Below, one piece after another: positions 43,843 to 55,080 of a stretch of 64,000 bases of DNA. The notes under the pieces are model-generated. The model was not told the DNA's origin, ran no database searches, and was given only the letters and a program-made list of their open reading frames with translations. A program made the translations under genes and the position numbers. The stretch is from Hyphomicrobiales bacterium (GTDB lineage Bacteria > Pseudomonadota > Alphaproteobacteria > Rhizobiales > Devosiaceae): the NCBI GenBank assembly GCA_026981645.1, contig JALSII010000008.1, positions 40,618-104,617 of the forward strand, read 5' to 3'. Every line of letters begins with the position of its first letter. The stretch's first letter is position 1.

Positions 43843-45225
43843 TCAGCCTTCGGAATCGGGGGGATAGGCTTCGTTGACCTCATTGCCCAAAATCAGGTCA
43901 ATGGCATAATTGAGCTGGGTGTCAAGGGAGCGGTCGGCAGGCACATAAACTGATGAGCCCCGGGTTGCCTCCTGCTCACTGCCCCCGCCGATCTGGCCAT
44001 CAAGGGCCGCTTCGCCAATTATTTCGTCACGCCCCTCAAACTCCTTGGGAACATCCTGGAATATTTCGATATCCGGCCGGATGCCGCTGGCCTGAATGGA
44101 GCGATTGGAGGGGGTGTAATAGCGTGCTGTGGTCAGGCGCATGGCGCCGTTGGGGCCAAGGGAAATAATGTTCTGTACAGAACCCTTGCCAAAAGAGCGG
44201 GTGCCCACAAGCACTGCGCGCTTGTGGTCCTGAAGGGCGCCGGCAAGTATTTCTGATGCGGAGGCGGAGCCGCCATTGATCAAAACAACCAGCGGCACGT
44301 CAGCGACCAATCGGTCCAGATCATCAGGCACCGCATCATAGCGGGCGCTTTCAAATTCGGTCCGGCCCCGGGTCAGCACCACCGCTCCGCGCGAGAGGAA
44401 AGCATCGGCAACAAAAACCGCCTGGTCAACCAGGCCGCCCGGATTGTTACGCAAATCAAGAATAAGCCCTATGGGCAACTCGCCACCGCGCTCTTCAATC
44501 ATGTCCTTGATGGCATTTTCAATGCCGGTATAGGCCTGCTCGGAAAAACGGTCCAGCCGCATGATGCCGATGTCGCGGTCCAGTATCCAGCGCACCGCAC
44601 GAAGAGGAATGACGTCGCGTTCCAGCACGACGTCGAAGGGGTCGGCGACACCTTCGCGCACCACGGTGACGGTGATGGGTGTGCCGACCAGGCCGCGCAT
44701 CATACCGATGGCTTCGTCCATGTTTTTGCCCAGAACTGGCTCGCCATCGAGCTTGATGAGATAATCGTTGGCCAGAAGGCCGCTGCGTTCGGCGGGTGTG
44801 TCGGGGATGGGGGCAACGACTTTGACGATGCCCTCTTCCATGGTGACCTCAATGCCAAGGCCGCCAAATTCGCCCGAAGTATCCTGACGCACATCGGTAT
44901 AACTCTGAGGGGAGAGATAGCCTGAATGGGGATCGAGCGAAGTGAGCATGCCGTCGATGGCGGCCTGAATAAGCTCACGCTCGTTGGGCACATCCACATA
45001 CTCCTCTCTTATGCGGTCAAACACATCGCCAAACAGCTGGAGCTGCTCAAAAACCTCTTCGGAGGTGAGCGCTGTCTTGTCTTCTTCTTGAGTTTCTTCC
45101 TGGGCACTAAGGGCAAGACTGCCTGCACCAAGCATCAGTGCTGCAAGACAAACCGAGCGCAGGGTTCTGCCTGCACTGGACGGGGACAATATCGACAGGC
45201 TATTTGCAGGGTTTGGAGAACGCAT
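43843..45225 (-). CDS. ctpA: S41-family C-terminal processing peptidase (CtpA-like)
   Basis: The 460-residue protein carries an N-terminal signal peptide or anchor (LRSVCLAALMLGAGSLALSA), a PDZ domain (about 80-170, EFGGLGIEVTMEEG) and the S41 protease core. The catalytic Ser and Lys are in GTRSFGKGSVQ. CtpA enzymes trim or degrade periplasmic proteins, including peptidoglycan hydrolases. It lies just after EnvC, a conserved pairing. The ATG at 45225 is chosen over the upstream frame start at 45288, which overlaps envC and lacks signal-like sequence. Confidence 0.93.
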   Translation of the reverse strand: MRSPNPANSLSILSPSSAGRTLRSVCLAALMLGAGSLALSAQEETQEEDKTALTSEEVFEQLQLFGDVFDRIREEYVDVPNERELIQAAIDGMLTSLDPHSGYLSPQSYTDVRQDTSGEFGGLGIEVTMEEGIVKVVAPIPDTPAERSGLLANDYLIKLDGEPVLGKNMDEAIGMMRGLVGTPITVTVVREGVADPFDVVLERDVIPLRAVRWILDRDIGIMRLDRFSEQAYTGIENAIKDMIEERGGELPIGLILDLRNNPGGLVDQAVFVADAFLSRGAVVLTRGRTEFESARYDAVPDDLDRLVADVPLVVLINGGSASASEILAGALQDHKRAVLVGTRSFGKGSVQNIISLGPNGAMRLTTARYYTPSNRSIQASGIRPDIEIFQDVPKEFEGRDEIIGEAALDGQIGGGSEQEATRGSSVYVPADRSLDTQLNYAIDLILGNEVNEAYPPDSEG

Positions 45226-45233
45226 TTTATTTG

Positions 45234-46580
45234 TTATCCACTTTGGGGCTGGGATGCTGTTTGTGTGGGGGGCGTAGCCCCGGCCCACCAGGGGGCGGGA
45301 TCAAAGGGCACATCCCCATTTCTGATTTCTATATATAGGGTTGGGCGGGAGACGCCAGCACTTGTTGTCACGGTTTGGCCAATTGTTCGTGAACCCATGG
45401 AGCCCACCGGTTCGCCCATGAGCACGAATTGACCCAACTCTACCGTCGCTGTTTCCAGTCCGGCAAGCAGAATGGTGTGGCCCTGGCCGGGATTGATAAT
45501 GATGATTTGGCCGTAATTAAGGTAGGGGCCCTTGTACATGATCCAGCCATCCACGGGGGCAACGACCTGGGCCTGGGCGCGAGTGACGATGGAAACCCCT
45601 TGCGCGATACTGCCAAAGCCGTCATTTTCGCCAAAACCTGTGACTACGACGCCGGCGGCAGGCGTGACCATATAGCCCTTGACGGAAGTGAAGGGGATGG
45701 CGGGACTGGTGCGTTCAGTATTAGCCAGGGCCAGTTCAATGGTTTCACGGGACAATTGGGCAATGGGACTGTCGCCATCAGCGGCCTCGGCAGCCTCGGC
45801 GGCTTCAGTGACCGCTGAAATGCGCTCTTTCAGTGTAACGATGAGTTGGTTAAGAGAGGTGGCTTCGGCTGCCAGAGCCTCGGCTTCGCGTTCCTGGGCT
45901 TCAAGCTCTGCTGAAACGATAACCACGCCGCGTTTACGCGCTTCGATGAGGGTTGCTATGCGCAACTGCTCTTCCTGCAGGGTGGAGAGGCGGGCGGTAA
46001 GCTGAGTTTTTTCCTCGAGTACTTCCTGCTTGAGCGCCGAAAGGCGGTTCAAATCAGCAATTACCACATCGGCCTTGGTACGCAGCTGGGGCAGGATATC
46101 TGCGAGCAGGGAGGCTGAGCGCGCCGAATTGAGCGCGTCCGAGGGATCGATTATCAATGCGGGGGGTGGGTTTTTGGAGATGCGCTGAAGGGCGGAGAGC
46201 AGGCTGGCGATATTGGTGTCGGCGCTTTCAAGGCGCGCGCGAATCTGGCGTTCCTGCCCCAGAAGAGCGGTGAGGTTTTCCTCCATGGCGTCCACTTCAA
46301 TTTCGGTGAGCTTCACACGCTGGGCGGCGGCAATCAACTCGGCGTTCTGGCGGGTGCGGTCGCCCTCCATTTCCGCAATTTCTTTGGCGAGCTGTTCGCG
46401 CTTTTCTGCCGAAAGAGTGATTGCGGCGCGGATTTCGGCCAACTCGCTCTCGGCCTGGGCGGTGGCCTGGTGGTCGCTGGTCTGGGCCCATGCAACAGGC
46501 AACGCAAAGAAGCCAAAGCCGGCAGGTGTGACCATCAGCGCGAGGGCAAGGCTGCTGGCGCGTCTTTTCAGTTGGCTCAT
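45234..46580 (-). CDS. envC: Murein hydrolase activator EnvC-like protein (degenerate LytM/M23)
   Basis: The 448-residue protein has a signal peptide (about 1-32), long coiled coils (about 38-270, Glu/Ala/Leu-rich) and a C-terminal LytM domain (about 310-430). The zinc ligands of active M23 enzymes look lost: the usual HxGxD region reads SIAQGVSIVT and the late HxH reads GHTILLAGL. It is therefore expected to activate amidases rather than cut peptidoglycan, as E. coli EnvC does during cell separation. It is 8 bases upstream of ctpA. Confidence 0.9.
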   Translation of the reverse strand: MSQLKRRASSLALALMVTPAGFGFFALPVAWAQTSDHQATAQAESELAEIRAAITLSAEKREQLAKEIAEMEGDRTRQNAELIAAAQRVKLTEIEVDAMEENLTALLGQERQIRARLESADTNIASLLSALQRISKNPPPALIIDPSDALNSARSASLLADILPQLRTKADVVIADLNRLSALKQEVLEEKTQLTARLSTLQEEQLRIATLIEARKRGVVIVSAELEAQEREAEALAAEATSLNQLIVTLKERISAVTEAAEAAEAADGDSPIAQLSRETIELALANTERTSPAIPFTSVKGYMVTPAAGVVVTGFGENDGFGSIAQGVSIVTRAQAQVVAPVDGWIMYKGPYLNYGQIIIINPGQGHTILLAGLETATVELGQFVLMGEPVGSMGSRTIGQTVTTSAGVSRPTLYIEIRNGDVPFDPAPWWAGATPPTQTASQPQSG

Positions 46581-46682
46581 GTCAGCTGGTTCATGGGCAG
46601 GTTCATCTGTAATGCAGCGAATCAGGAGGGCTAATGCAAGTTGGCGGCGATAGTAGGGCAGTTTGGCTCGATGGGCTACGCT

Positions 46683-47165
46683 CTAACTTCTATGATAGGG
46701 GTGCCCGGAAAGGATGGTGGCTGCGCGATAAAGCTGCTCCGCAAGCATGATACGCACAAGCTGGTGGGGCCAGGTGAGAGGGGAAAAGCTGAGCACCTGC
46801 GCCGCACGGGTACGAACGCTGTAGTCAAGTCCGTCGGGTCCGCCGATGACAAAGCTCAGGTGACTCACGCCATCGTCGCGCAGGCGGGCTATGTTGTTGG
46901 CGAATTTTTCACTTGTGAGGCTGCTTCCGGTTTCATCGAGCGCAATCAGGCTGGTATTGGCGTCAAGGGCACCGGTGATGAACTTTGCTTCGTCGCTTTT
47001 GCGCAGTGCGGCGTTTGCCTTGCGGGATTCGGCAAATTCAGAAACCTCAAATCCCTGCAAGGCAATGGCGGGGCCGACGCCACGGCAACGGGTGAGATAG
47101 CGCTCAACCAGCTCGCGTTCCGGCCCTGATTTCATGCGGCCAACAGCAATTATGGAAAGATGCAT
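46683..47165 (-). CDS. rlmH: 23S rRNA (pseudouridine-1915-N3)-methyltransferase RlmH
   Basis: RlmH is a SPOUT enzyme that methylates pseudouridine 1915 in helix 69 of 23S rRNA on assembled ribosomes. The 160-residue protein shows LIALDETGSSLTSEKFA, the knot motif SFVIGGPDGL and the C-terminal SFSPLTWPHQLVRIMLAEQLYRA region with the conserved His and Arg. It follows rsfS by 18 bases, the usual order. Confidence 0.96.
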   Translation of the reverse strand: MHLSIIAVGRMKSGPERELVERYLTRCRGVGPAIALQGFEVSEFAESRKANAALRKSDEAKFITGALDANTSLIALDETGSSLTSEKFANNIARLRDDGVSHLSFVIGGPDGLDYSVRTRAAQVLSFSPLTWPHQLVRIMLAEQLYRAATILSGHPYHRS

Positions 47166-47183
47166 TGCGATCGGACCCCGTGC

Positions 47184-47579
47184 CTAGCTGGTCTCGGAGG
47201 GCAGTTCGGTCAGCCAGAACTTTTCCAGGTTGTAAAAGTCACGCACTTCGGGGCGGAAAATATGGATGATGACATCGCCCGCATCAATCAGGACCCAGTC
47301 ACAATTGGGCAGACCCTCGATACGGGGCTTGTCATAGCCCCCTTTCTTGAGAGCTTTTGAGAGTTGTTCGGCTACCGCCCCCACATGGCGGTGCGAACGC
47401 CCCGAGGTTACAACCATATGGTCGGACATGGGGGATTTGCCTTCCATATCAATGGAGATGGTGTTTTCAGCCTTGGCATCGTCAAGGCTTTCAAGAACAA
47501 TGTCTAGCATGCGGGAATCGCTGTTCGCTTTGGCGGGGGTTTGGGAGCCCGCCGTTTGTGGGGAGGGTTGGCGCGCCAT
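47184..47579 (-). CDS. rsfS: Ribosomal silencing factor RsfS
   Basis: RsfS binds ribosomal protein L14 and blocks subunit joining when nutrients run low. The 131-residue protein has the Iojap domain, visible in the SPMSDHMVVTSGRSHRHVGA and NCDWVLIDAGDVIIHIF segments. The first 23 residues are a low-complexity extension; an ATG inside (MLDIVLESLDDAK) would give the core only. It lies between nadD and rlmH. Confidence 0.95.
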   Translation of the reverse strand: MARQPSPQTAGSQTPAKANSDSRMLDIVLESLDDAKAENTISIDMEGKSPMSDHMVVTSGRSHRHVGAVAEQLSKALKKGGYDKPRIEGLPNCDWVLIDAGDVIIHIFRPEVRDFYNLEKFWLTELPSETS

Positions 47580-47721
47580 CAGGGTTTCACCTGGTTTTGG
47601 TGAACGTGCTTATCTGGCAAATATTCTTTTAAGGCGGGTCTGGAAATGGCTTTCAAGCTTCCCGGTCAATGTTTTGATGTGTCAAGGGGAATATGCGCGC
47701 CTCAGGAGTTCCATTCAAGAC

Positions 47722-48375
47722 TTATTGTTGAAAATTCGCACTTTGCCGATTGCGCAGTTCGGTAGAGGAGGCTCCCGACATCAGCCCGGTGAGATAAATC
47801 CAGCTCGGGGCGGGACTGGTGGCGACAATATTGGCGTCAAACTGGTCAAGGCGATAACGGGCAAGGGTAGTGGCGGCCTTTGAAAACGGGGCGCGCCGGG
47901 ATGAGCCGGGACGGGCATAAATCACCAGCGGCATCAGGTCAGCTATGTCGCGCCAGTGCTCCCATTTATGGAAGCTTACAAAACTGTCAGCGCCCATTAT
48001 CCAGACAAAGTGGCGGTCGGGAAGCGTTTTACGCAGATAACGCAATGTATCATAGGTATAGCGAAAGCCATGGGCAGCCTCAAAGCCGGTTACATGAACC
48101 CGAGGATGATCGACAAGGCTGCGCGCCGCCATCACCCGCTGGCGCAGGGGGGCGAGTTCGGCAGTGTCTTTCAAGGGGTTTCCCGGTGTCGTCAGCCACC
48201 AGACTGCGTCAAGATTCAGCCGTTTTAGCACTTGGCGGGAGACCAGCCGGTGCCCTTCATGGGGGGGATTAAAACTGCCGCCAAACAGGCCAATGCGCAT
48301 GCCCGGGGCCGATATTGGCAGGTCGGTAATGCCCGGAATGACTTCTATGGGGGGCGGTTTGGCGGAGAAGGACAT
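47722..48375 (-). CDS. nadD: Nicotinate-nucleotide adenylyltransferase
   Basis: NadD joins nicotinate mononucleotide and ATP to form deamido-NAD. The 217-residue protein has the nucleotidyltransferase motif GLFGGSFNPPHEGH and the mid-protein MGADSFVSFHKW motif. Its N-terminus (about 25 residues before the fold) is longer than in E. coli, as in other alphaproteobacteria. The ATG overlaps the proA stop. Confidence 0.95.
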   Translation of the reverse strand: MSFSAKPPPIEVIPGITDLPISAPGMRIGLFGGSFNPPHEGHRLVSRQVLKRLNLDAVWWLTTPGNPLKDTAELAPLRQRVMAARSLVDHPRVHVTGFEAAHGFRYTYDTLRYLRKTLPDRHFVWIMGADSFVSFHKWEHWRDIADLMPLVIYARPGSSRRAPFSKAATTLARYRLDQFDANIVATSPAPSWIYLTGLMSGASSTELRNRQSANFQQ

Positions 48376-49646
48376 CAGGGGCGGGTCTGTCCGGTGCCGG
48401 CAACCAGATATTTGAAGCTGGTGAGCTGCTCGACCCCGACGGGCCCGCGGGCGTGCATCTTGCCGGTGGCGATACCGATTTCGGCCCCCATGCCGAACTC
48501 GCCGCCATCGGCAAACTGGGTTGAGGCGTTGTGCATGACGATGGCGCTGTCGACACGGGCGAAGAACTCGTCGCGGGCGTTTGCATCCTCGGTGATGATG
48601 GCCTCTGTATGGTGGGAGGAATAGGTGGCGATATGCTCGATGGCCTGATTGAGGTCAGCAACCACGGCCACAGAGATGATGGGCTCCTCATATTCGGTGT
48701 GCCAGTCCTCTTTTGTAGCGGGAATGGCCTGAGTGATACGGGCGGTTACGGTTGTGTCGCCGCGGATTTCACAGCCCGCCGCAATCAAAGCCTCAATGAT
48801 GGGTTCAAGATGGGTTTCTACAACATCGCGGTGCACCAGCAGGGTTTCGGCGGCCCCGCAAATGGAGGTGCGGCGCATTTTGGCGTTGAGCACGACTTCG
48901 ACTGCCATGTTGAGGTCGGCACTTTTGTCCACATAGACGTGGCAGATGCCCTCCAGATGGGAAAAAACCGGCACCCGGGCTTCCTCTTGCACCCGGGCGA
49001 CAAGCCCCTTGCCCCCGCGAGGAACGATAACATCAATATTGCCGCCCAGCCCCTTGAGCATTTCTCCGACGGCGGTGCGGTCGGTAGTGGGCACAAGCTG
49101 GATGGCGTCCCCGGGCAATCCGGCGGCATCCAGCCCCTCATGGAAGCAGGCGTGGATGGCTTTTGAGGACAAAATACTGTCCGAGCCGCCGCGCAGAATG
49201 GCCGCATTTCCCGACAACAGGCACAAGGCGCCGGCATCGGCGGTGACATTGGGACGGCTCTCAAAGATAATGCCGATAACGCCAAGGGGGGTGCGGACCC
49301 GGGAGATGTGCAGGCCCGAGGGCACGTCCCATTCGGCTATCGTTACCCCGACAGGGTCATCAAGCGCTGCAACCTTGCGCATGTCGTTTGCTATGGACTT
49401 AACACGCACCGGGGTGAGTTCGAGCCGGTCGAGAAATGAGGCGCTCATCCCCCGTTCCTTGGCCGCTTCCATGTCCTTTTCGTTGGCGGAAAGGATATCT
49501 TGGGATTTGGCGTCAATGCAATCGGCGGTGGTGAGCAGTGCGCTGCGTTTTGCTGAAGTGGAGGCGCTGGCCAGAATGCGGGCGGCAGCGGCTGCCTTTT
49601 TGCCCATGGCTTCCATAAGTTCGGCAATGTTTTGTTTGTCACTCAT
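48375..49646 (-). CDS. proA: Gamma-glutamyl phosphate reductase
   Basis: ProA reduces gamma-glutamyl phosphate to glutamate 5-semialdehyde in proline synthesis. The 423-residue protein belongs to the aldehyde dehydrogenase superfamily. The catalytic Cys is in [12 protein letters not shown]; other marks are [17 protein letters not shown] and [16 protein letters not shown]. The gene is 9 bases after proB. Confidence 0.97.
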   Translation of the reverse strand: MSDKQNIAELMEAMGKKAAAAARILASASTSAKRSALLTTADCIDAKSQDILSANEKDMEAAKERGMSASFLDRLELTPVRVKSIANDMRKVAALDDPVGVTIAEWDVPSGLHISRVRTPLGVIGIIFESRPNVTADAGALCLLSGNAAILRGGSDSILSSKAIHACFHEGLDAAGLPGDAIQLVPTTDRTAVGEMLKGLGGNIDVIVPRGGKGLVARVQEEARVPVFSHLEGICHVYVDKSADLNMAVEVVLNAKMRRTSICGAAETLLVHRDVVETHLEPIIEALIAAGCEIRGDTTVTARITQAIPATKEDWHTEYEEPIISVAVVADLNQAIEHIATYSSHHTEAIITEDANARDEFFARVDSAIVMHNASTQFADGGEFGMGAEIGIATGKMHARGPVGVEQLTSFKYLVAGTGQTRP

Positions 49647-49655
49647 TTTTGCCTC

Positions 49656-50786
49656 TTATTTTTCAGTGGGGGTGACCAGCACCAGATTGTCGGCATGGAC
49701 CAGTTCGGTTCGGTTCATATCGCCAAACATAAGGGCGACTTGTTCGCTTTTTTTACCCTTGGCCAGATTGGCATCGTTATTGTTCATACTGGCAAGACCA
49801 CGGGCGATTTCCCTGTCATCCGGCCCTTTGACTGACACCGCATCGCCCCGGGAGAATTCCCCCGAAACTCTGGTAACTCCGATGGGCAGCAGGCTTTTGC
49901 CGTTGAACAGGGCTTTTGCCGCGCCAGTGTCAACATGGATGGTGCCGGCAACTTCAAGGGTTCCCAGAATCCAGCGCTTGCGGGCCGCAGCCGGGCTTTG
50001 TGTGGCGGTAAAAAAAGTGTGGCGCGCGCCAGCCGCCAGCTCGGACAGGGGGTTGCGGGATGTGCCCCTGGCAATAATCATCGCAGTGCCCGCCTGGGTG
50101 GCGATTTTTGCCGCTTCAATTTTTGTCACCATGCCGCCCCGGGCAGTTTCACTGGTGGAGCCGCCGGCCATGGCTTCAATTTCAGGAGTGATGGCCTTGA
50201 CGCGGGGCAGGTGCTCGGCGGAACTGTCGGGTCCGGGAATGCCGGTATAGAGCCCGTCAACATCAGAAAGCAGCACCAGACAATCTGCGCCCAGCATCGA
50301 GGCAACACGGGCCGAGAGCCGGTCGTTGTCGCCATAGCGGATTTCAGAAGTTGCAACGCTGTCATTCTCGTTGATGACGGGGATGGCCCCCAGCGCCAGA
50401 AGCGTACCCATGGTGGCGCGCGCATTGATGAAAGACCGGCGCTCCTCGGTGATGTTGGGGGTCAGCAATATCTGGCCCATGGTGATGTCGTGGGCGCCAA
50501 AAGCCTCACGCCACGCCTGGGCCAGTGCCACCTGACCGACGCTGGCGGCGGCCTGGGCCCGGTCAAGGGGCAAGGTGCCCGGTTTGAGGTTCAGAATCCG
50601 GCGCCCCAGAGCGACGGCCCCGGAGGAAACAACGATTATGTCGCGGTTCTGATTTTTTAGTCCGGCGAGGTCGGCGACAAGGGAGGCGAGCCATTCCTTG
50701 CGCAGGGCACCGGTTGTGCGGTCGACCAGAAGGGCGGAGCCGATTTTGACGGTCAGGCGCTCAAAGCCATCAAGAGGGGACGTCAT
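49656..50786 (-). CDS. proB: Glutamate 5-kinase
   Basis: ProB phosphorylates glutamate on its gamma carboxyl, the first step of proline synthesis. The 376-residue protein has an amino-acid-kinase domain (VKIGSALLV, ENDSVATSEIRYGDND, LLSDVDGLYTG, GGMVTKIEAAKIA) and a C-terminal PUA domain (about 280-370). The ATG at 50786 is one base after the obgE stop; the frame upstream to 50936 only overlaps obgE. Confidence 0.96.
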   Translation of the reverse strand: MTSPLDGFERLTVKIGSALLVDRTTGALRKEWLASLVADLAGLKNQNRDIIVVSSGAVALGRRILNLKPGTLPLDRAQAAASVGQVALAQAWREAFGAHDITMGQILLTPNITEERRSFINARATMGTLLALGAIPVINENDSVATSEIRYGDNDRLSARVASMLGADCLVLLSDVDGLYTGIPGPDSSAEHLPRVKAITPEIEAMAGGSTSETARGGMVTKIEAAKIATQAGTAMIIARGTSRNPLSELAAGARHTFFTATQSPAAARKRWILGTLEVAGTIHVDTGAAKALFNGKSLLPIGVTRVSGEFSRGDAVSVKGPDDREIARGLASMNNNDANLAKGKKSEQVALMFGDMNRTELVHADNLVLVTPTEK

Positions 50787-50787
50787 G

Positions 50788-52360
<1,573 letters not shown>

Positions 52361-52364
<4 letters not shown>

Positions 52365-52894
52365 GTCTGTCGCTCCCATAAAAAATGGGTGACACAAACG
52401 CCCTTGTGCTGGCCGCAATCGTCGATGCCCTGGGCAGTCTGTGTGAAACCCGCTTTGAGCAGAACGCCAACCGAACCAGTATTGGCGGTAATGGAACGGG
52501 CGCTGACAGTTGAAAAACCGGCAGCAACGGCGGCCTGCAAGACGCCCCGCGCAGCTTCGGTCGCATAACCGTGCCCCCAGAAGGGTTGGCCCAGCCAATA
52601 GCCCAGTTCTGGGATTTCGGCATTTGCAAGGTGAAGGCCCATGACCCCGATGAGGGCATTGTCCAGCGTGATGGCATAGGCGTGCTCGTTTTCAGTACGG
52701 GCCAGGTTGGTGATGAAATCCACCGCGTGTTCTCTTGTATAGGGGTGGGGCAGGCGGGCCAGCACCGCGTGGATTGCCTCGTTGTTGGCCAGGTCATGGA
52801 GCACGGGGGCATCGGTCATGTCGGGTGCGCGTAACACCAGACGATCAGTGATGATGGTATCGGGCAGTCCAATTCCGGGTGTTTTTTTAATCAT
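52361..52894 (-). CDS. GNAT family N-acetyltransferase (RimJ-like)
   Basis: The 177-residue protein starts at ATG 52894. ITDRLVLRAPDMTDAPVLHDLANN and LGYWLGQPFWGHGYATEAARG are the RimJ/RimL-type signatures. It resembles the downstream GNAT protein but is clearly diverged. An upstream in-frame start at 52969 would run into the rpmA terminator and is rejected. The substrate is unknown. Confidence 0.88.
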
Positions 52895-52912
52895 GGCGCA
52901 CTTTTCCAAAAC

Positions 52913-52946
52913 AAAAGGGGAGCCGGTGAACCGGTCTCCCCTTTTT
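52913..52946 (-). terminator. Intrinsic terminator downstream of rpmA
   Basis: A long stem (AAAAGGGGAG-CCGGT with ACCGG-T-CTCCCCTTTT, one bulged T) closes a 2-base loop. On the minus strand it is followed by TTTT, 77 bases past the rpmA stop. It lies ahead of the GNAT pair and separates the ribosomal transcript from it. Confidence 0.8.
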
Positions 52947-53022
52947 ATTCTGGCTGGGTGATTTTTCACTCACATTGCCGGGGAGATGATCTCCGGCAAG
53001 AAAGTTCGTGAATTCCTTACCG

Positions 53023-53304
53023 TTATTCAGCCGCCACTTTTGGCGTATCTTCTTGCGGGTTCACCGATACGAAGGTCTTGCCGCCAGTACGGGTGGAAAA
53101 CTTCACATTGCCGCCAACAAGGGCAAAAATGGTGTGATCCCGGCCCATGCCGACATTTTCCCCGGGGTGCCACTTGGTGCCGCGCTGGCGAATGATGATG
53201 TTGCCGGGAATAACCGCTTCGCCGCCAAACTTCTTGACGCCAAGACGACGCCCTGCGGTATCACGTCCGTTGCGGGATGAACCGCCTGCTTTTTTATGTG
53301 CCAT
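53023..53304 (-). CDS. rpmA: 50S ribosomal protein L27
   Basis: The 93-residue protein starts [16 protein letters not shown] and contains [14 protein letters not shown] and [18 protein letters not shown], the L27 signature. L27 reaches the peptidyl-transferase centre. It follows rplU by 14 bases. Confidence 0.98.
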   Translation of the reverse strand: MAHKKAGGSSRNGRDTAGRRLGVKKFGGEAVIPGNIIIRQRGTKWHPGENVGMGRDHTIFALVGGNVKFSTRTGGKTFVSVNPQEDTPKVAAE

Positions 53305-53318
53305 TTTTCAAACGCTCC

Positions 53319-53951
53319 TTATTTGCCCGATTTGTCGCTGGAATTACCGGCCAGCAAATCTGCGGCCTGGCCAATCCAGTTTTCGCGGTCAATACGACCC
53401 TTGAAGCTCAGACCCTCGTCAACGCGGGCCACGTCCTCAGGAGTGAACTCGGCAACCTGCTTGAGCGAAGTGATGCCCAGGGCGTTGAGCTTTTTCTCCA
53501 GAGCGGGGCCGACACCTGAAATCAGTTTCAGATCGTCAACAATGTCCGCGGCCGCCGCAACTTTTGGTTCGGCTTTGGGTGCGGCTTTAGGCGCGGCGGC
53601 CTTTTTGGGCGCTGCCTTTTTGGCGGCAGGCTTTTTGCCGGCGGTCAGAATCTCGGTGATGCGCACAATGGAATGATGCTGGCGGTGGCCATTGGTCCGG
53701 CGGTATTTCTGCCGACGCTTCTTTTTGAAGACGATAATTTTCTTGGCGCGCATCTGCTCGACGAGCTCGGCGGCAACGCTTGCGCCTTCAACCAGCGGCG
53801 AGCCGATGGTGACATCAGCGCCGGAGCCGACCATCAGCACATTGTCAAAAGTGATTGTTGTGCCGGGTTCAGCGTCGAGTTTTTCGATTTGGAGAATGTC
53901 GTCGGCTGCAACTTTATATTGCTTGCCGCCGGTCTTGATGACTGCGAACAT
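53319..53951 (-). CDS. rplU: 50S ribosomal protein L21 with long C-terminal extension
   Basis: The first 105 residues are a normal L21 ([30 protein letters not shown]). They are followed by a low-complexity Lys/Ala/Pro linker (about 106-140) and a C-terminal helix-hairpin-helix-like domain (about 145-207, [19 protein letters not shown]). Ordinary L21 has about 103 residues. The same type of extension is known in Hyphomicrobiales; its role is not established. It heads the rplU-rpmA operon. Confidence 0.95.
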   Translation of the reverse strand: MFAVIKTGGKQYKVAADDILQIEKLDAEPGTTITFDNVLMVGSGADVTIGSPLVEGASVAAELVEQMRAKKIIVFKKKRRQKYRRTNGHRQHHSIVRITEILTAGKKPAAKKAAPKKAAAPKAAPKAEPKVAAAADIVDDLKLISGVGPALEKKLNALGITSLKQVAEFTPEDVARVDEGLSFKGRIDRENWIGQAADLLAGNSSDKSGK

Positions 53952-54253
53952 ATTTTAATCGCCGGGTTGTTTATCCGGCTCCCTTAACTAGCGCGCTCTA
54001 CGGCGCCGCCCTATAGAAGGCGGACTTTGGTGTTGGGGGCAAATCAGCCCAACCGGCCTCGAACTGCGGTTCAAAATGTACCAAACACGCTGACCGGCAA
54101 AACCGGCAGCGCCTGTGGACGCCGCGTTATCTGTTCAATTGCTCAAAGAGTCAAGTGTTTGTGACGTCGATGGTTGCAGCCAGGATTTGCCTGTGCCATA
54201 AGCGCCGCGCGCCTTTTAGGGGCGGGGATTTTAATCCTTCGCGTCTGGGCAAG
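53952..54253. other. Intergenic region between rplU and tRNA-Ser
   Basis: This 302-base stretch holds the rplU promoter region on the minus strand and the tRNA-Ser promoter region on the plus strand. I see no gene, only short GC-rich inverted repeats. No clear -35/-10 pair was assigned. Confidence 0.5.
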
Positions 54254-54343
54254 CGGAGAGATGCCGGAGTGGTCGAACGGGGCGGTCTCGAAAACCGTTG
54301 AGCGCGCGAGCGTTCCCAGGGTTCGAATCCCTGTCTCTCCGCC
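54254..54343 (+). tRNA. tRNA-Ser (anticodon CGA)
   Basis: The 90-base class II tRNA has acceptor GGAGAGA pairing with TCTCTCC. The anticodon loop CTCGAAA shows CGA. A long variable arm (about TGAGCGCGCGAGCG) and a T-arm with GGTTCGAATCC follow, with an encoded CCA. It marks the border between the conserved chromosomal block and the accessory segment. Confidence 0.96.
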
Positions 54344-54747
54344 ACAGTCCTGTGAGGAAGGTTTCTTTGCCCGCGCTGCCACTGGATTTTCCCGTTGTTT
54401 TCAAGGGTTAAGCGGGTGGGCTGTTCACCTTGGTAGCCGCGAAACGGGCGAAATCTGTCTCTCGAGGCGGTTTTTCTCTGAACATCATGACTGCGGTGGT
54501 TTGGTGAATTTTTTGCAAGATACTGAAATCAAACCATTATTGTGTAACGCAACCTGAACACTTCGATGCCGGTGGCATTTGCCGACAATCGACCGGGGTC
54601 GGACGTTCGCCGGCCTGAGTCACGGGAGAGGGTAGTGTCCTGAGCGTTCGTGCAACATTGTTCTTCGGTCTTGGCTTGACCGCAGTTACAGGGGCGGTCC
54701 ATTCCGGTATTCCATGGAGTTGCAAAATCAACCGTGGAGGACCGTGA
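54344..54747. other. Junction region between tRNA-Ser and the transposase remnant
   Basis: This 404-base stretch has no supported gene. It changes character near 54540, where a GC-rich segment starts, and the part from about 54631 looks like the leader of the insertion element ahead of its ATG, with GTGGAGGACC as ribosome binding site. Inverted-repeat ends could not be matched because the right end of the element is missing. Confidence 0.5.
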
Positions 54748-55017
54748 ATGGGCAGACAGAAGGATACAGGGCTCGAGGCCATCTTGGAACAGCTGATCGA
54801 ACATGGCGCGGATGACATGGCGAACATCTTCGCCCGGGCCTTCGAGCTGGCCATGCGGATCGAACGCGAACGCTTCCTCGGCGCGGGCCATTACGAGCGC
54901 ACGGCCGGCCGCCGGGGTTATGCCAATGGCACCAAGCCCAAGCGGATCGACACGCCGGCGGGCACGGTCACGGTGCAGGTGCTCAAGAGCGCCGGGCATG
55001 AGAATGAGCCCTTCTAG
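54748..55017 (+). pseudogene. IS256-family (mutator type) transposase, N-terminal fragment
   Basis: The 89-residue frame matches the N-terminus of IS256-type transposases: ILEQLIEHGADDMANIFARA, RIERERFLGAGHYERT, RRGYANGTKPKRI and VTVQVLKSAGHENEPF, where the family normally continues to about 400 residues. The frame ends at TAG right after ENEPF, and what follows is unrelated up to the AraC gene. The DDE catalytic residues are lost, so it cannot be active. It is a scar of insertion and deletion at the island edge. Confidence 0.88.
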
Positions 55018-55080
55018 GATAGCACCGGATCAAAGCGGCGAAGTGATCGAACGTATGCTCTGCGGCTTTGGGCCCGGCCG

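Noticed and set aside
54529..54999. 156-codon minus-strand frame next to tRNA-Ser
   Set aside because: It is antisense to the transposase remnant, which has clear IS256-type similarity; the minus-strand product looks like a low-complexity shadow.
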